This document shows, piece by piece, positions 30,622 to 40,646 of a stretch of DNA of 64,000 bases. The notes beneath the pieces are model-generated. The model did not search any database and was not told the origin of the DNA. It worked only from the letters and a program-made list of their open reading frames with translations. Origin of the DNA: Azotobacter beijerinckii (GTDB taxonomy: Bacteria; Pseudomonadota; Gammaproteobacteria; Pseudomonadales; Pseudomonadaceae); the NCBI RefSeq assembly GCF_900110885.1, contig NZ_FOFJ01000005.1, positions 103,802 to 167,801 on the forward strand. The letters run 5' to 3'. Within the stretch, counting starts at the first letter, position 1, and each line of letters starts with the position of its first letter. A program made the translations under genes and the position numbers.

Positions 30622-31917
30622 TCATGCGTTGAACCAGCCCAGTTTGACCACGAACAGCCCGGCGAGGATCAACAGCGCGGGGTTCAGCTCGTGGCGGCGG
30701 CCGGCGCAGAGCTTGATCGCGCTCCAGGCGATGAAGCCGAAGGCGATGCCGTTGGCGATCGAGTAGGTCAGCGGCATCGCCAGGGCGGTGACCAGCACCG
30801 GCGCGGCGGTGGTCAGGTCGCTCCAGTCGACTTCGGCGAGCGAGGAAACCATCAGTACGGCGACGAACAGCAGCACCGGCGCGGTGGCGAAGGGCGGAAT
30901 GCTGGCGGCCAGCGGGGCGAAGAACAGGCTGAGCAGAAACAGCACGGCGACGGTGCAGGCGGTCAGCCCGGTGCGCCCGCCGGCGCTCACCCCGGCCGCG
31001 GACTCGATGTAGCTGGTGGTGGTCGAGGTACCGAGCAGCGCGCCGCCCAGGGCCGCGGCGCTGTCGGCGATGAGCGCGCGGCCGATCTTCGGCAGGCGGC
31101 CGTCCGGCGCCATCAGCCCGGCGCGGCGGGCTACCGCGATCAGGGTGCCGGAGTTGTCGAACACGTCGACGAACAGGAAGGCGAAGACCACGCTGAGCAG
31201 GCCGATTTCCAGCGCGCCGGCGATGTCCAGCTGGAGCAGGGTCGGCGCCAGCGACGGCGGTAGCGCCAGCACGCCGGCGAAGGGCGTGACGCCGAGACCG
31301 ACGGCGGCGAGGGTCACGGCGAGGATGCCGAGCAGCACCGCGCCGGGCACCCGCCGCGCCTCCAGCACGACGATCAAGAGGAAGCCCAGCGCGGCGAGGA
31401 TCGGCGGGGCCTCGGTCAGATCGCCGAGGGTCAGCAGGGTCACCGGATGGTCGACGACGATGCCGGCGTTCTGCAGGGCGATCAGCGCGAGGAACAGGCC
31501 GATGCCGGCGCCGATGGCCAGGCGCAGCTCCAGCGGGATGCTGTCGATGATCCACTCGCGGATGCGCAGCAGCGAGATCAGCAGGAACAGGCAGGCGGAG
31601 AGGAACACCGCGCCGAGCCCGACCTGCCAGCTGTGGCCCATCTGCAGCACCACGCCGTAGGTGAAGAAGGCGTTGAGGCCCATGCCGGGGGCCAGCGCGA
31701 TCGGGTAGTTGGCGATCAGTCCCATCAGCGCCGAGCCGATCGCCGCGGCCAGGGCGGTGGCGACGAACACCGCACCCTTGTCCATGCCGGTCTCGGCGAG
31801 GATGCTCGGGTTGACGAAGAGGATGTAGGCCATGGTCAGGAAGGTGGTCAGGCCGGCCAGCAGCTCGGTACGCAGCGTGGTGCCGTGCGCCTCGAGTCGG
31901 AACAGCTTCTCCAGCAT
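30622..31917 (-). CDS. NCS2/AzgA-type purine permease
   Basis: This 431-residue inner-membrane protein has about 13 predicted spans. It starts MLEKLFRLEAHGTTLRTELL and contains the family segments GLTTFLTMAYILFVNP, LAPGMGLNAFFTYGVV and GTSTTTSYIESAAGVSAGGRTGL, which mark the AzgA branch of nucleobase-cation symporters: adenine, guanine and hypoxanthine carriers such as PbuG and GhxP. GGAGGTCCGC precedes the ATG. The exact purine cannot be told. It is probably monocistronic, with the peroxiredoxin gene 122 bases upstream. Confidence 0.9.
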   Translation of the reverse strand: MLEKLFRLEAHGTTLRTELLAGLTTFLTMAYILFVNPSILAETGMDKGAVFVATALAAAIGSALMGLIANYPIALAPGMGLNAFFTYGVVLQMGHSWQVGLGAVFLSACLFLLISLLRIREWIIDSIPLELRLAIGAGIGLFLALIALQNAGIVVDHPVTLLTLGDLTEAPPILAALGFLLIVVLEARRVPGAVLLGILAVTLAAVGLGVTPFAGVLALPPSLAPTLLQLDIAGALEIGLLSVVFAFLFVDVFDNSGTLIAVARRAGLMAPDGRLPKIGRALIADSAAALGGALLGTSTTTSYIESAAGVSAGGRTGLTACTVAVLFLLSLFFAPLAASIPPFATAPVLLFVAVLMVSSLAEVDWSDLTTAAPVLVTALAMPLTYSIANGIAFGFIAWSAIKLCAGRRHELNPALLILAGLFVVKLGWFNA

Positions 31918-32039
31918 GCGGACCTCCGTCGATGCCCCGGCCGCGGGGGAGGGCTGGGCGGGATGCGCGCCGCGGCGCGAAAGGGCTGCGGATGATAGCA
32001 GCTCGGCGGAGCGGCGAAAATTTGCCGGGCGCCCAGGCG

Positions 32040-32618
32040 CTAGCACCCCTGGGCGGCGAGCCATGCCATGACGTGTTCCGCATCGCTGTCGGCGGGGTAG
32101 ACGGGGTAGAACACCTTCTCGATCCTGCCGTCGCGGGCGATCAGCGTGAGCCGCCTGATCAGTTCCTGCCCGGCCACCGCGAAGGTGGGAAGCCGCAGTG
32201 CTCCGGCGAGGGCGAGCCGGGCGTCGCTCAACAGCGGAAACGGCAGGTGCAGCCGCTCGACGGCTTCCCGCTGGTACTCCGTATCCTGCGTGCTCAGGCC
32301 ATAGACCGACGCGCCCAGGGCATGGAGTTCCGCATGATGGTCGCGGTAGGCACAGGACTGGGGCGTACAGCCACGGGCACCGGGTATCGCGTTCCATGCC
32401 TGCGTGCCGCCAAGCGGCTCCTGATCGGGTTTCCCTGTCCGCGGATAGCAATAGACGACGACCCAGGGCATTCCGACCCTAGAAAGATCCACGGCATCTC
32501 CGGAGGTCGCCTGCAAAGCGATCGGCGGAAGTCGCGCACCGGGAAGGTGGTCGCAGGCGCCATCGTCCGGTGGAACGGGCAGATCATCGGGAAGAGCGAG
32601 AAGGTTGTCCGAGCGCAT
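32040..32618 (-). CDS. BCP/PrxQ-like peroxiredoxin
   Basis: This 192-residue thioredoxin-fold protein probably reduces peroxides. VVVYCYPRTGKPDQ and GARGCTPQSCAYRDHHAEL contain the peroxidatic Cys and a second Cys five residues later, the arrangement of atypical 2-Cys PrxQ/BCP enzymes. LPFPLLSDARLALAGALRLPTF and LTLIARDGRIEKVFYPVYP are also peroxiredoxin-like. The usual PxxxTxxC active-site Thr region is modified (PGARGCTPQSC), so catalytic efficiency is uncertain. It has no signal peptide. It stands alone between btuB and the purine permease on the same strand. Confidence 0.82.
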   Translation of the reverse strand: MRSDNLLALPDDLPVPPDDGACDHLPGARLPPIALQATSGDAVDLSRVGMPWVVVYCYPRTGKPDQEPLGGTQAWNAIPGARGCTPQSCAYRDHHAELHALGASVYGLSTQDTEYQREAVERLHLPFPLLSDARLALAGALRLPTFAVAGQELIRRLTLIARDGRIEKVFYPVYPADSDAEHVMAWLAAQGC

Positions 32619-32745
32619 GGTTACCGACTCCTTTGGCCATTGGGGACTCGGGCAGTCTCCCAGGATCTGCGGCCCGCTGCATCCGAGGCGTGCCTTTGCG
32701 CGGCTCGCAATCGGGTAGGGGCCGCTTTCGGCGACTGCAGGGGAG

Positions 32746-34629
32746 CTATGGCACCCAGCTCAGCGAGAGCAGGGCGCTGCGGCCTTCCTGGCGGTACTCG
32801 TGCTGGCTGATGCGGGTATAGAAGGGGGTGTCCGGTCGCTTGTAGAGGGCCTGCGAATAGTCCTTGTCGAGCAGGTTGTCGATCTTGACCTGCCATTTCA
32901 GCGTGCCGCTCATCTGCCAGCTGCCGCGCAGGCCGAGCAGGGCGTAGCCGGATACTTCATGCTGGTTGGCGTCGTCGTCGTAGCGGCTGGATACCGCCTG
33001 CCAGCCGAGGCCGACGGCGAAGGTGCCGAACTGGCGGTCGAGGTCCAGGCTCAGGTTGCGCTTGGCCCGGCGCGGCAGGGTGTGGCCGGTGGCGCGGTCG
33101 CGCGGGTCGACCAGGCTGGCGGCCAGCGCGGCCCGCCAGCCGAGGAGGGTGCGCGCCAGGCTCAGTTCCAGGCCCTGCAGGCGTGCCTTGGCGATGTTCT
33201 CCGGGCGGTTGAAGAGTTGCCCCGGCCGGCCGGTCACGACGATCAGGTCGTCCACCTCGGTGCGGTAGGCGGAGAGACTCCATTGGGTCGAGCGGTGTTC
33301 GCCGCGCAGCGCGATCTCGTAGCTTTTCGAGCGTTCCGCCGAGAGGTCGGGGTTGCCGCGGTAGAAGGGGGTGGGCGGAACGTAGAGCTCGCTGAAGGTC
33401 GGGGCATGGAAGCCTTCGGCGTAGCTCAGGGCCAGTCGGGTCGCCGGCGCCACGTCCAGGCCCAGCGCCGCGCTCCAGCTGTCTTCGCTGCCGAAGCGCT
33501 GGTTGTCGTCGTGGCGCAGGCCGACTTCGGCGCTGAAGCCCTCGCCCCGGTAGCTGTGGCGGAGGAAGGCCGCGCGGTTCCAGCGCCGGCTTTCGGCGTA
33601 GTCGAGATCGCTGCCCAAGCGCTCCTCGTACCACTCGGCGCCGAGCAGCAGCTGCCGGCGGTCGTCGAGCCGGAGGGTGTTGAACCAGACCAGCGAGTCC
33701 CGGTAGGTGTTGAAGCTGTAGTTGTTGAGCGCATTGAGGTCGTTGCGGTTTTCGCTCTTGTTCTCGAAGTGGCCGAGCTCCAGGCGGCTGGTCCAGTCGT
33801 CCGTGGGGCGGGCCTCGAGATGGGCGGCGGCGCTGCTGACGCTGAAGCGCTCGTAGGCGTCGCCGGGCCTGAAGTTGTAGACGTCGTCGAGCTCGCTTTC
33901 GCCGCGCTGGTCGAGCAGGTTCAGTCCGGCTTCGAGGCCATCGCCGAAACGGTGCGCCAGGGTCAGGTCGAGGGCCCGGCGGCGAAAGCCGTCATGGTCG
34001 GCGTCGTGTCCGCGATCGTCGGAACTGCGGTCGAATCCCTGACTCTCCACCTGGCTGGCGCCGAGGTCGAAGCGGGTCTGGCCGTCGCCGCCGGACAGCC
34101 CCAGCTCGCGCTCGAAGCTGCCCTGGCTGCCGGCCGCCAGGCGCAGGCGGGGCTGGCCGCGGCGGGTGGTGATCCGGATCAGCCCGCCGATCGCATCGGC
34201 ACCGTACTGGCTGGCCTGCGGGCCACGGATCACCTCGATCCGCTCGATCCGTCCGGGGTCGAGAAACTCCAGGCGGGCCAGGCCGCTGGCGGCGGCATTG
34301 ATGCGCACCCCGTCGACCAGCACCAGGGTCTGGCCGGGATTGGCGCCGCGGATGAACGCGCCGGTCAGCGTGCCGCGCCCGCCGGCCTGGACCATGAAGA
34401 CGCCGGGCACCCGGTTCAGCAGCTCCGGCACGCTCTGCACCTGCAGGCGCTCGATATCGTCGCGGTTGAATACCGTGGCGGCGGCGCTCGACGGCCCCGC
34501 GGACTCGGGCAACTGCCGGGAGGCAACGACCTGGGCCGGCAGGTAGACCTGCGGGGCGTCGGCCGCTTCGGCGGCAAGGGCGCCGCCGGGCGGCAGGAGC
34601 ACCGCCAGGGCGAGGCGGGAAAGCTTCAT
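32746..34629 (-). CDS. btuB: TonB-dependent receptor, BtuB-like
   Basis: This 627-residue outer-membrane receptor has a signal peptide (MKLSRLALAVLLPPGGALAAEA) and a TonB-box-like YLPAQVVAS. A plug domain follows (DDIERLQVQSVPELLNRVPGV, IRGANPGQTLVLVDGVRINA, IEVIRGPQASQYGADAIGG), and then a 22-strand barrel ending in an aromatic-rich strand (ALLSLSWVP). Plug and size resemble the vitamin B12 receptor BtuB, but ligand choice is not proven. It starts 49 bases after the dxs stop on the same strand, with no room for a cobalamin riboswitch, so it may be read from the dxs transcript. Confidence 0.8.
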   Translation of the reverse strand: MKLSRLALAVLLPPGGALAAEAADAPQVYLPAQVVASRQLPESAGPSSAAATVFNRDDIERLQVQSVPELLNRVPGVFMVQAGGRGTLTGAFIRGANPGQTLVLVDGVRINAAASGLARLEFLDPGRIERIEVIRGPQASQYGADAIGGLIRITTRRGQPRLRLAAGSQGSFERELGLSGGDGQTRFDLGASQVESQGFDRSSDDRGHDADHDGFRRRALDLTLAHRFGDGLEAGLNLLDQRGESELDDVYNFRPGDAYERFSVSSAAAHLEARPTDDWTSRLELGHFENKSENRNDLNALNNYSFNTYRDSLVWFNTLRLDDRRQLLLGAEWYEERLGSDLDYAESRRWNRAAFLRHSYRGEGFSAEVGLRHDDNQRFGSEDSWSAALGLDVAPATRLALSYAEGFHAPTFSELYVPPTPFYRGNPDLSAERSKSYEIALRGEHRSTQWSLSAYRTEVDDLIVVTGRPGQLFNRPENIAKARLQGLELSLARTLLGWRAALAASLVDPRDRATGHTLPRRAKRNLSLDLDRQFGTFAVGLGWQAVSSRYDDDANQHEVSGYALLGLRGSWQMSGTLKWQVKIDNLLDKDYSQALYKRPDTPFYTRISQHEYRQEGRSALLSLSWVP

Positions 34630-34678
34630 TCCGCGCCTGCGCCGGCGGTTTCTCACCCGACGTCCCTGTCCGGCCCGT

Positions 34679-36565
34679 TCAGTCCAGCAGCGTCAGGCGC
34701 TGGCGCACCGCCGCCTCGATGCCGGCGGCATCGAGGCCGCATTCGGCGAGCATTTCCGCAGGCTTGGCGTGCTCCACGTAGTAGTCCGGCAGGCCCAGGT
34801 GGAGGATCGGCTTGACGATGTTCTCGGCGGCGAGGAATTCCGCCACCGCGCTGCCGGCGCCGCCCATGATGCTGTTCTCCTCGACGGTCACCAGGAGCTC
34901 GTGGCCGGCGGCCAGTTCGCGCACCAGGGCGTCGTCCAGCGGCTTGACGAAGCGCATGTCGGCCACCGTGGCGTCCAGCGTCTCGGCCACCTGGAGCGCC
35001 TCGGCCAGTTGTACGCCGAACACCAGCAGCGCCACCTTGCGGCCCTGGCGGCGCAGCACGCCCCGGCCGATCGGCAGCGGCTCCAGGCCCGGCTCGAGGG
35101 GCGCGTTCGGGCCGCTGCCGCGCGGGTAGCGCACCGCCGCGGGGCCGTCGAACAGGTAGCCGGTGGTGAGCATCCGGCGCAGCTCGTTCTCGTCGCTGGG
35201 GGTCATCACCAGCATGCCGGGGATGCAGCGCAGGTAGGAGAGGTCGAAGCTGCCGGCGTGGGTCGGGCCGTCCTCGCCGACCAGGCCGGCGCGGTCGATG
35301 GCGAACAGCACGTCGAGGTTCTGCACCGCGACGTCATGGATCAGCTGGTCGTAGGCGCGCTGCAGGAAGGTCGAGTAGATCGCCACCACCGGCTTGGCAC
35401 CGTCGCAGGCCATGCCGGCGGCGAGGGTCACGGCGTGCTGCTCGGCGATGGCGACGTCGAAGTAGCGCTCCGGGAAGCGCCGGCTGAAGTCCACCAGATC
35501 CGAGCCTTCCTTCATCGCCGGGGTGATCCCGGCCAGCCGCGGGTCGGCGGCGGCCATGTCGCACAGCCAGCGACCGAAGACGCTGGAGTACTTGGGCCCC
35601 TTGGGCTTCTTCGGCTCGCTGCCTTCCGGCTCCAGCTTGGTGATCGCGTGGTAGCCGATGGGGTCGGCTTCGGCCGGGGCGAAGCCCTTGCCCTTCTTGG
35701 TCACCACGTGGAGGAACTGCGGGCCCTTGAGGTCGCGCATCTTGCGCAGGGTGGCGAGCAGGATCGGCAGGTCGTGGCCGTCGATCGGGCCGATGTAGTT
35801 CCAGCCGAGCTCCTCGAACAGGGTGCCGGGCACCAGCATGCCCTTGGCGTGCTCCTCGGTGCGCCGGGCGATTTCCCAGGCGCCGGGGATGCGCGAGAGG
35901 ATGTTCTTGCTGCCCTCGCGCATGCTCGCGTAGGTGCGGCTGGAAAGGATCTTGGCCAGGTAGTTGGAGAGCCCGCCGACGTTGTTGGAGATCGACATGT
36001 CGTTGTCGTTGAGCACCACCAGCATGTCGGCGCTGACTTCGGATGCATGGTTGAGCGCCTCGAAGGCCATCCCGGCGGTCAGCGCGCCGTCGCCGATCAC
36101 CGCGATGCACTTGCGCCGCTCGCCCTTCATCCGCGCGGCGATGGCCATGCCCAGCGCCGCGCCGATGGAGGTGCTGGAGTGGCCGACGCCGAAGGTGTCG
36201 TAGGGGCTTTCCGAGCGGCGCGGGAAGGCGGCGATGCCGTTCTTATGGCGCAGGCTGAGCATGCGTTCGCGGCGTCCGGTGAGGATCTTGTGGGGGTAGG
36301 CCTGGTGGCCGACGTCCCACACCAGACGGTCTTCGGGGGTATTGAAGACGTAGTGCAGGGCGATGGTCAGCTCGATCACGCCGAGCCCGGCCCCGAAGTG
36401 CCCGCCGGTCTGGCCGACCGTATAGAGCAGATCCTGGCGCAGTTCGTTGGCCAGCACTTCCAGCTCCGCCTCGCCGAGCTGGCGCAGCCGGTCGGGCGTC
36501 GCGGCGCGGTCCAACAGGGGAGTGGCGGGGCGCACGCGGGGAATCTCGTGGAAAGTCTTGGGCAT
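34679..36565 (-). CDS. dxs: 1-deoxy-D-xylulose-5-phosphate synthase
   Basis: Dxs is the thiamine-diphosphate enzyme that condenses pyruvate and glyceraldehyde-3-phosphate, the first step of the MEP isoprenoid pathway. The 628 residues include [21 protein letters not shown], the ThDP-Mg motif [18 protein letters not shown]...[36 protein letters not shown] and [12 protein letters not shown]. The start ATG 36565 gives [13 protein letters not shown], as in Pseudomonas. ispA and xseB lie just upstream on the same strand, forming the classical xseB-ispA-dxs unit of early isoprenoid synthesis. Confidence 0.97.
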   Translation of the reverse strand: MPKTFHEIPRVRPATPLLDRAATPDRLRQLGEAELEVLANELRQDLLYTVGQTGGHFGAGLGVIELTIALHYVFNTPEDRLVWDVGHQAYPHKILTGRRERMLSLRHKNGIAAFPRRSESPYDTFGVGHSSTSIGAALGMAIAARMKGERRKCIAVIGDGALTAGMAFEALNHASEVSADMLVVLNDNDMSISNNVGGLSNYLAKILSSRTYASMREGSKNILSRIPGAWEIARRTEEHAKGMLVPGTLFEELGWNYIGPIDGHDLPILLATLRKMRDLKGPQFLHVVTKKGKGFAPAEADPIGYHAITKLEPEGSEPKKPKGPKYSSVFGRWLCDMAAADPRLAGITPAMKEGSDLVDFSRRFPERYFDVAIAEQHAVTLAAGMACDGAKPVVAIYSTFLQRAYDQLIHDVAVQNLDVLFAIDRAGLVGEDGPTHAGSFDLSYLRCIPGMLVMTPSDENELRRMLTTGYLFDGPAAVRYPRGSGPNAPLEPGLEPLPIGRGVLRRQGRKVALLVFGVQLAEALQVAETLDATVADMRFVKPLDDALVRELAAGHELLVTVEENSIMGGAGSAVAEFLAAENIVKPILHLGLPDYYVEHAKPAEMLAECGLDAAGIEAAVRQRLTLLD

Positions 36566-36683
36566 CGTGATCGTTATGCGGGAGGTAAAAAGAGGCGGCA
36601 TTCTACCCGATCGCGGCGACGTCTAGATATTCGTCGGCAGCGATCAGGCTCGTTCGATGGTAGCAGGGAGCGCCGGGGCGCGC

Positions 36684-37571
36684 TCAATGGCGCCGCTCGA
36701 CGATGTAGCGGGCCAGGGCGCGCAGCGGTTCGGCGCCGGCGTCGAAGGGTTCGAGGGCGGCGAGGGCCTGGTCGCGCAGGGCCAGGGCATAGGCCTTGGC
36801 CGCGTCGAGGCCGAGCAGCGCCGGGTAGGTCGGCTTGTCGTTGGCCTGGTCCTTGCCTTGGGTCTTGCCGAGGGTCGCGGTGTCGCTTTCCACGTCGAGG
36901 ATGTCGTCCTGCACCTGGAAGGCCAGGCCGATGGCCCGGGCATAGGCGGCGAGCGCGGCCAAGCTGCCTTCGTCGGCCCGGCCGCTGGCCAGGGCGCCGA
37001 GGCGCACGCTGGCCTCGATCAGCGCGCCGGTCTTGTGCCGGTGCATGGTTTCCAGGGCCTTCTGGTCGAGCTGGCGGCCGACCGCCTCGAGATCGATGGC
37101 CTGGCCGCCGACCATGCCGGCGGGACCGGCGGCCCAGGCCAGGGTGCGGGACATCTCCAAGCGCAGCTCGGCATCCTGGGGATTGCGCCGGGCATCGGCG
37201 AGCACCTCGAAGGCCAGCGCCTGCAGGCCGTCGCCGGCGAGGATCGCGCAGGCTTCGTCGAAGGCCTTGTGGGTGGTCGGCTGGCCGCGGCGGAGGTCGT
37301 CGTCGTCCATCGCCGGGAGGTCGTCGTGGACCAGCGAGTAGGCGTGGATCAGCTCCACCGCGCAGGCGGCGCCTTCGGCCCGCTCCGGCGTGCCGCCGAG
37401 GGCTTCGCAGGCGGCGTAGACCAACAGCGGGCGGACCCGCTTGCCGCCGTTGACGACGCTGTAGCGCATCGCCCGGTAGAGCCGCTGCAGTTCGTCGCGC
37501 GGGGCTTGCAGGAGGTTTTCCAGGGCGGCGTCGACGCGCGCCTGGCACTGCTTCTGATAGGTTGCGATCAT
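36684..37571 (-). CDS. ispA: Farnesyl/geranyl diphosphate synthase IspA
   Basis: IspA condenses IPP with DMAPP and GPP to give farnesyl diphosphate. The 295-residue all-helical protein has the first Asp-rich motif [16 protein letters not shown] with the two-residue insertion typical of bacterial FPP synthases, and the second Asp-rich motif [30 protein letters not shown] is also conserved. Its ATG overlaps the xseB stop (ATGA). dxs follows 118 bases downstream. Confidence 0.96.
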   Translation of the reverse strand: MIATYQKQCQARVDAALENLLQAPRDELQRLYRAMRYSVVNGGKRVRPLLVYAACEALGGTPERAEGAACAVELIHAYSLVHDDLPAMDDDDLRRGQPTTHKAFDEACAILAGDGLQALAFEVLADARRNPQDAELRLEMSRTLAWAAGPAGMVGGQAIDLEAVGRQLDQKALETMHRHKTGALIEASVRLGALASGRADEGSLAALAAYARAIGLAFQVQDDILDVESDTATLGKTQGKDQANDKPTYPALLGLDAAKAYALALRDQALAALEPFDAGAEPLRALARYIVERRH

Positions 37572-37810
37572 GCTTGGGAATCCGCGTCGAAGGGGACGTG
37601 CTCAAGGGTGCCGCCGCGCGCCAGGAGGATCTGCACCTTCTGCTCGGCCTGGCTCAGCGCTGCCTGGCAGTCGCGGGTCAGGCGGATGCCCTGCTCGAAG
37701 CAGGTCAGGGAGTCCTCCAGCGACAGGTCGCCGCCCTCCAGGCGCTCGACCAACTGCTGCAGTTCGGCGAGGGAGCTTTCGAAATCGACGGCGGCTTTCT
37801 TGCGGGCCAT
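37568..37810 (-). CDS. xseB: Exodeoxyribonuclease VII small subunit
   Basis: This is an 80-residue protein with the XseB pattern: [35 protein letters not shown], then [26 protein letters not shown]. Several copies wrap one XseA subunit to form exonuclease VII, which degrades single-stranded DNA to oligonucleotides. ATG 37810 is the family start; the frame continues upstream to 37882 without conservation. It is translationally coupled to ispA, the arrangement found across Proteobacteria. Confidence 0.96.
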   Translation of the reverse strand: MARKKAAVDFESSLAELQQLVERLEGGDLSLEDSLTCFEQGIRLTRDCQAALSQAEQKVQILLARGGTLEHVPFDADSQA

Positions 37811-37926
37811 GGAGGGGGAACCTGTGTCGGCGGTACTTCTAAAAATCGCCGCGACACTAGCAGAGCCGGGGCAGGGCGGCAAACGCTAAAGCCGGTGCAG
37901 GGCCGCCGGGCGAATGGCCGGCCGTT

Positions 37927-40332
37927 TCAGTGGTCCTGCGGCAGCAGGCTGCGCGGTGCGTCCTGGCTCCAGCCGCGCTCGATGGCGGCGGCCGTTTGCG
38001 GGCGGCAATAGTAGTAGCCCTGCAGGCTGGGACAGCCGTTGCGGCGCAGGAAGGCAGCCTGGCGCTCGTTGCTCACCCCTTCGGCCACCACGTGCAGGCC
38101 GAGGTGCCTGGCCATGGTCAGGATGCCGCGCACCAGGGCCACCGAATGCTCGCTTTCCGGCAGGCCGGCGACGAACTGGCGGTCGATCTTGATGCCGTCG
38201 AAGGGGAACTGCTGCAGGTAGGTCAGCGAGGCATAGCCGGTGCCGAAGTCGTCCAGCAGCAGCGGCAGGCCGGCGGCCTTGAGGCGGGCCAAGGCCCGTT
38301 GGACTTCCTGGCCGGCATCGAGCAGGGCGCTTTCGGTGATTTCCAGCTCGAGCAGTCCGGGCGGGAGCTGTTCCTCCGCGAGGATACCCAGCAGGCTGCC
38401 GGCCAGGTCGGCTTGGCGGAAGTCCAGCGGCGACAGGTTGACCGCGATGCGCAGGGGGTGGCCCTGCTCGGCCCAGCGGCGGGCCTGGCGACAGGCTTCG
38501 CGGAACACCCAGCGGGTGGTCTCGATGATCATCCCGGTTTCTTCCAGCACCGGGATGAATTCGCCCGGCAGCACCAGCCCGCGACGCGGCGAGTTCCAGC
38601 GCAGCAGGGCCTCCATGACCTGGGGGCGGCCCTGCTCGTCGACCTGGGCCTGGTAGTGGAGGACGAATTCCCGCTGGTCCAGGGCGTGGCGCAGCTCCTG
38701 CTCCAGCTGCAGGCGGTGCTCGGCGGCCTCGCCGAGCGGGTGGCTGTAGACGGCCAGGCGGTTGCGGCCGGCATCCTTGGCTGCGTGGAGCGCCAGATCG
38801 GCCTGCTTGAGCAGTTCGGTAGCGCTACCCTGGCCATCGAAGCCGGCGATGCCGATGCTGGGGGTGACGAAGCATTCGTACTGGCCGATCTGCAAGGGGG
38901 CCTTGAAGCCGTGCAGCAGGGTTTCGGCCAGCTTCCGGGCCTGCCCCGCGCTGCGCTCCTCCAGCAGCAGGAGAAATTCGTCGCCGCCGAAGCGCGCCAC
39001 CAAGACCTGCTTGGGGGCCAATCGGGTCAGGCGCCGGGCGATCTCCACCAGCAGGCGATCGCCGACCTCGTGGCCGAGGGTGTTGTTGATCCGTTTGAAG
39101 TGGTCGATGTCGAGAAACAGCAGGCTCAGCGGAGCGTTGGCGGCGAGCAGCCGTTCCAGGTGCTGGATCAGGCCGTGGCGGTTGGCCAGGTGGGTCAGTG
39201 GGTCGAAATGGGCGAGAAAGCGCAGGCGCTGCTCGGCCTGCAGGCGTTCGCCGATGTCGCGCAGCAGGAGCAGGTAGTGCCGGGCGCCGTCGCGGGTGAA
39301 GGGGGTCCAAGTGACCTCCAGCGGCAGCTCCCGGCCCCGGTACAGGCCGCTCAGTTCCACCGGGGTATTGGCCGGCGCGCGCAGCAGACGCTTCAGCGCA
39401 TCGCCTTTGAGCGGGCGCTCCCGCGGGCGCCTGCCCAGCAGATCCTCCGGGGCGCAGCCGAACAGCGCCGCCGCCGCCGGGTTGACCTGCTGCGTCCGCA
39501 GCTTGCCGTCGAGCACCAGCATGCCGACCGGCGAGCTGTCGAACAGCTCGCGCATCAGCTGCGCGCTGTCCCGCAGGGCCTGCCGGCGTTCGTGCAGCTG
39601 GCCCATCATCTGGCTGACGGTCTCGGCCAACTGGCCGATCTCGTCGTGGCCGTCGACCGCCGCCGACTGCGGCTGCTGGTCGGCGGCGAAGCGCCGGGTG
39701 GCCCGGTCGATGTGCGCCAGGCGGCGGACGATCAGGTGGTGGTAGAGGTGGTTGAGGAGCAGTCCGAGCAGCAGCAGCAGCGCCAGGACCTGGCCGAGGT
39801 AGAGCCAGGCGTCGAGGTGGGTCCGGCTGAGCAGCGGGCTGAGGTCGAGGTCGACCAGCAGCGCCTCGCCGCTCTCGCCGCTGGGCTGGCGCGCCTGCGC
39901 CTGGTCGAGCGGGAGGATGGCCAGATAGTGCTGCCCGGCGCGCTCCAGCCAGGTGGGATGTCCGCTGGCCAGTTGCGCCTGCACCTGCTCGGCGGTGATG
40001 CCGAGCTGCCGGGGGGCAAGGCCCAGGCGGGTGGTCGCCAGCACCTGCAGTTGCGGATCGGCGACCATGGCCCAGCGGATACCCTGCAGGCTGGCGAAAT
40101 CGGCCAGCGCGGTTTCCAGTTCCGCCTGGCGGCCGTGGCGCAGGTGGTCGCTCAGGGTGCTCTGCAGCAGTACGAGGAGCTGGTTGGTGTGGCTGCGCCA
40201 GGCATGCAGTTCCTTGTCGATGCTGCGCGGCAGGTACAGGGTGGTCTGCAGCAGGGTGAAGAGCAGTGCGAAGAGGCCGAGCAGCAGCGGCAGGGATGTG
40301 CGCAGGGACAGCCGGGAGAGGTGGGTCAGCAT
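37927..40332 (-). CDS. Membrane GGDEF-EAL protein with PAS domain
   Basis: This 801-residue cyclic-di-GMP enzyme has an N-terminal helix (LPLLLGLFALLFTLLQTTL), a periplasmic region to about 168, a second helix (LGQVLALLLLLGLLLNHLY), a HAMP-like linker and a PAS domain (LMRELFDSSPVGMLVLDG...VNPAAAALFG). GGDEF follows with an intact RFGGDEFLLL, then EAL with EALLRW, NLSP, LEITES, LLDDFGTGYASL, IKIDRQFV and AEG. Catalytic residues of both halves are present, so it could make or break c-di-GMP; in such tandem proteins one activity often dominates. Its start overlaps the stop of the upstream lipoprotein gene by 7 bases. Confidence 0.93.
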   Translation of the reverse strand: MLTHLSRLSLRTSLPLLLGLFALLFTLLQTTLYLPRSIDKELHAWRSHTNQLLVLLQSTLSDHLRHGRQAELETALADFASLQGIRWAMVADPQLQVLATTRLGLAPRQLGITAEQVQAQLASGHPTWLERAGQHYLAILPLDQAQARQPSGESGEALLVDLDLSPLLSRTHLDAWLYLGQVLALLLLLGLLLNHLYHHLIVRRLAHIDRATRRFAADQQPQSAAVDGHDEIGQLAETVSQMMGQLHERRQALRDSAQLMRELFDSSPVGMLVLDGKLRTQQVNPAAAALFGCAPEDLLGRRPRERPLKGDALKRLLRAPANTPVELSGLYRGRELPLEVTWTPFTRDGARHYLLLLRDIGERLQAEQRLRFLAHFDPLTHLANRHGLIQHLERLLAANAPLSLLFLDIDHFKRINNTLGHEVGDRLLVEIARRLTRLAPKQVLVARFGGDEFLLLLEERSAGQARKLAETLLHGFKAPLQIGQYECFVTPSIGIAGFDGQGSATELLKQADLALHAAKDAGRNRLAVYSHPLGEAAEHRLQLEQELRHALDQREFVLHYQAQVDEQGRPQVMEALLRWNSPRRGLVLPGEFIPVLEETGMIIETTRWVFREACRQARRWAEQGHPLRIAVNLSPLDFRQADLAGSLLGILAEEQLPPGLLELEITESALLDAGQEVQRALARLKAAGLPLLLDDFGTGYASLTYLQQFPFDGIKIDRQFVAGLPESEHSVALVRGILTMARHLGLHVVAEGVSNERQAAFLRRNGCPSLQGYYYCRPQTAAAIERGWSQDAPRSLLPQDH

Positions 40333-40646
40333 CCGTAGTCCCCGCAGCTGGCGAGCAGTTCCTGTGGTCTGGCCGGTCGAGGCGGCAGACGGTGTTCGAC
40401 CTTGTAGCGATCGAGTCGTTCGCTGCCGCGCAGCAGGCGGCCGTCCTCCCGCATCTGCCGGTTGAGGGCGGGATCGCCCGGCACCAGCCCGGCAAGGGTG
40501 TCCTGCAGGGCCTCGTACCTCGGCGCTTTCAGGTGCTCGCGCCGTCCGGCGACGACGCGCTGGCGGTCGACCACCCGCACGCCGGCCGGCTCCATCTTGC
40601 AGGCCAGCAGGCCCAGGGGTATCAGCGCCAACAGGAGGATGCGCAT
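40326..40646 (-). CDS. Small lipoprotein coupled to the GGDEF-EAL gene
   Basis: This 106-residue protein begins MRILLLALIPLGLLACKMEP, a lipoprotein signal with the lipobox LLAC. The mature part is rich in Arg and ends in ELLASCGDYGC, with two more cysteines. I do not recognise the family. Its stop lies inside the start region of the GGDEF-EAL gene (7-base overlap), so the two are co-translated. A lipoprotein next to a membrane c-di-GMP enzyme suggests a periplasmic partner, but that is inference from position. ATG 40646 has AGGAGG-like bases just upstream on the minus strand. Confidence 0.7.
   Translation of the reverse strand: MRILLLALIPLGLLACKMEPAGVRVVDRQRVVAGRREHLKAPRYEALQDTLAGLVPGDPALNRQMREDGRLLRGSERLDRYKVEHRLPPRPARPQELLASCGDYGC

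Noticed and set aside
34630..34678. Cobalamin riboswitch before the BtuB-like gene
   Set aside because: The gap is 49 bases and has no B12-box-like sequence.
34769..37453. 894-codon plus-strand frame opposite dxs and ispA
   Set aside because: Antisense shadow; composition and length follow from GC bias.
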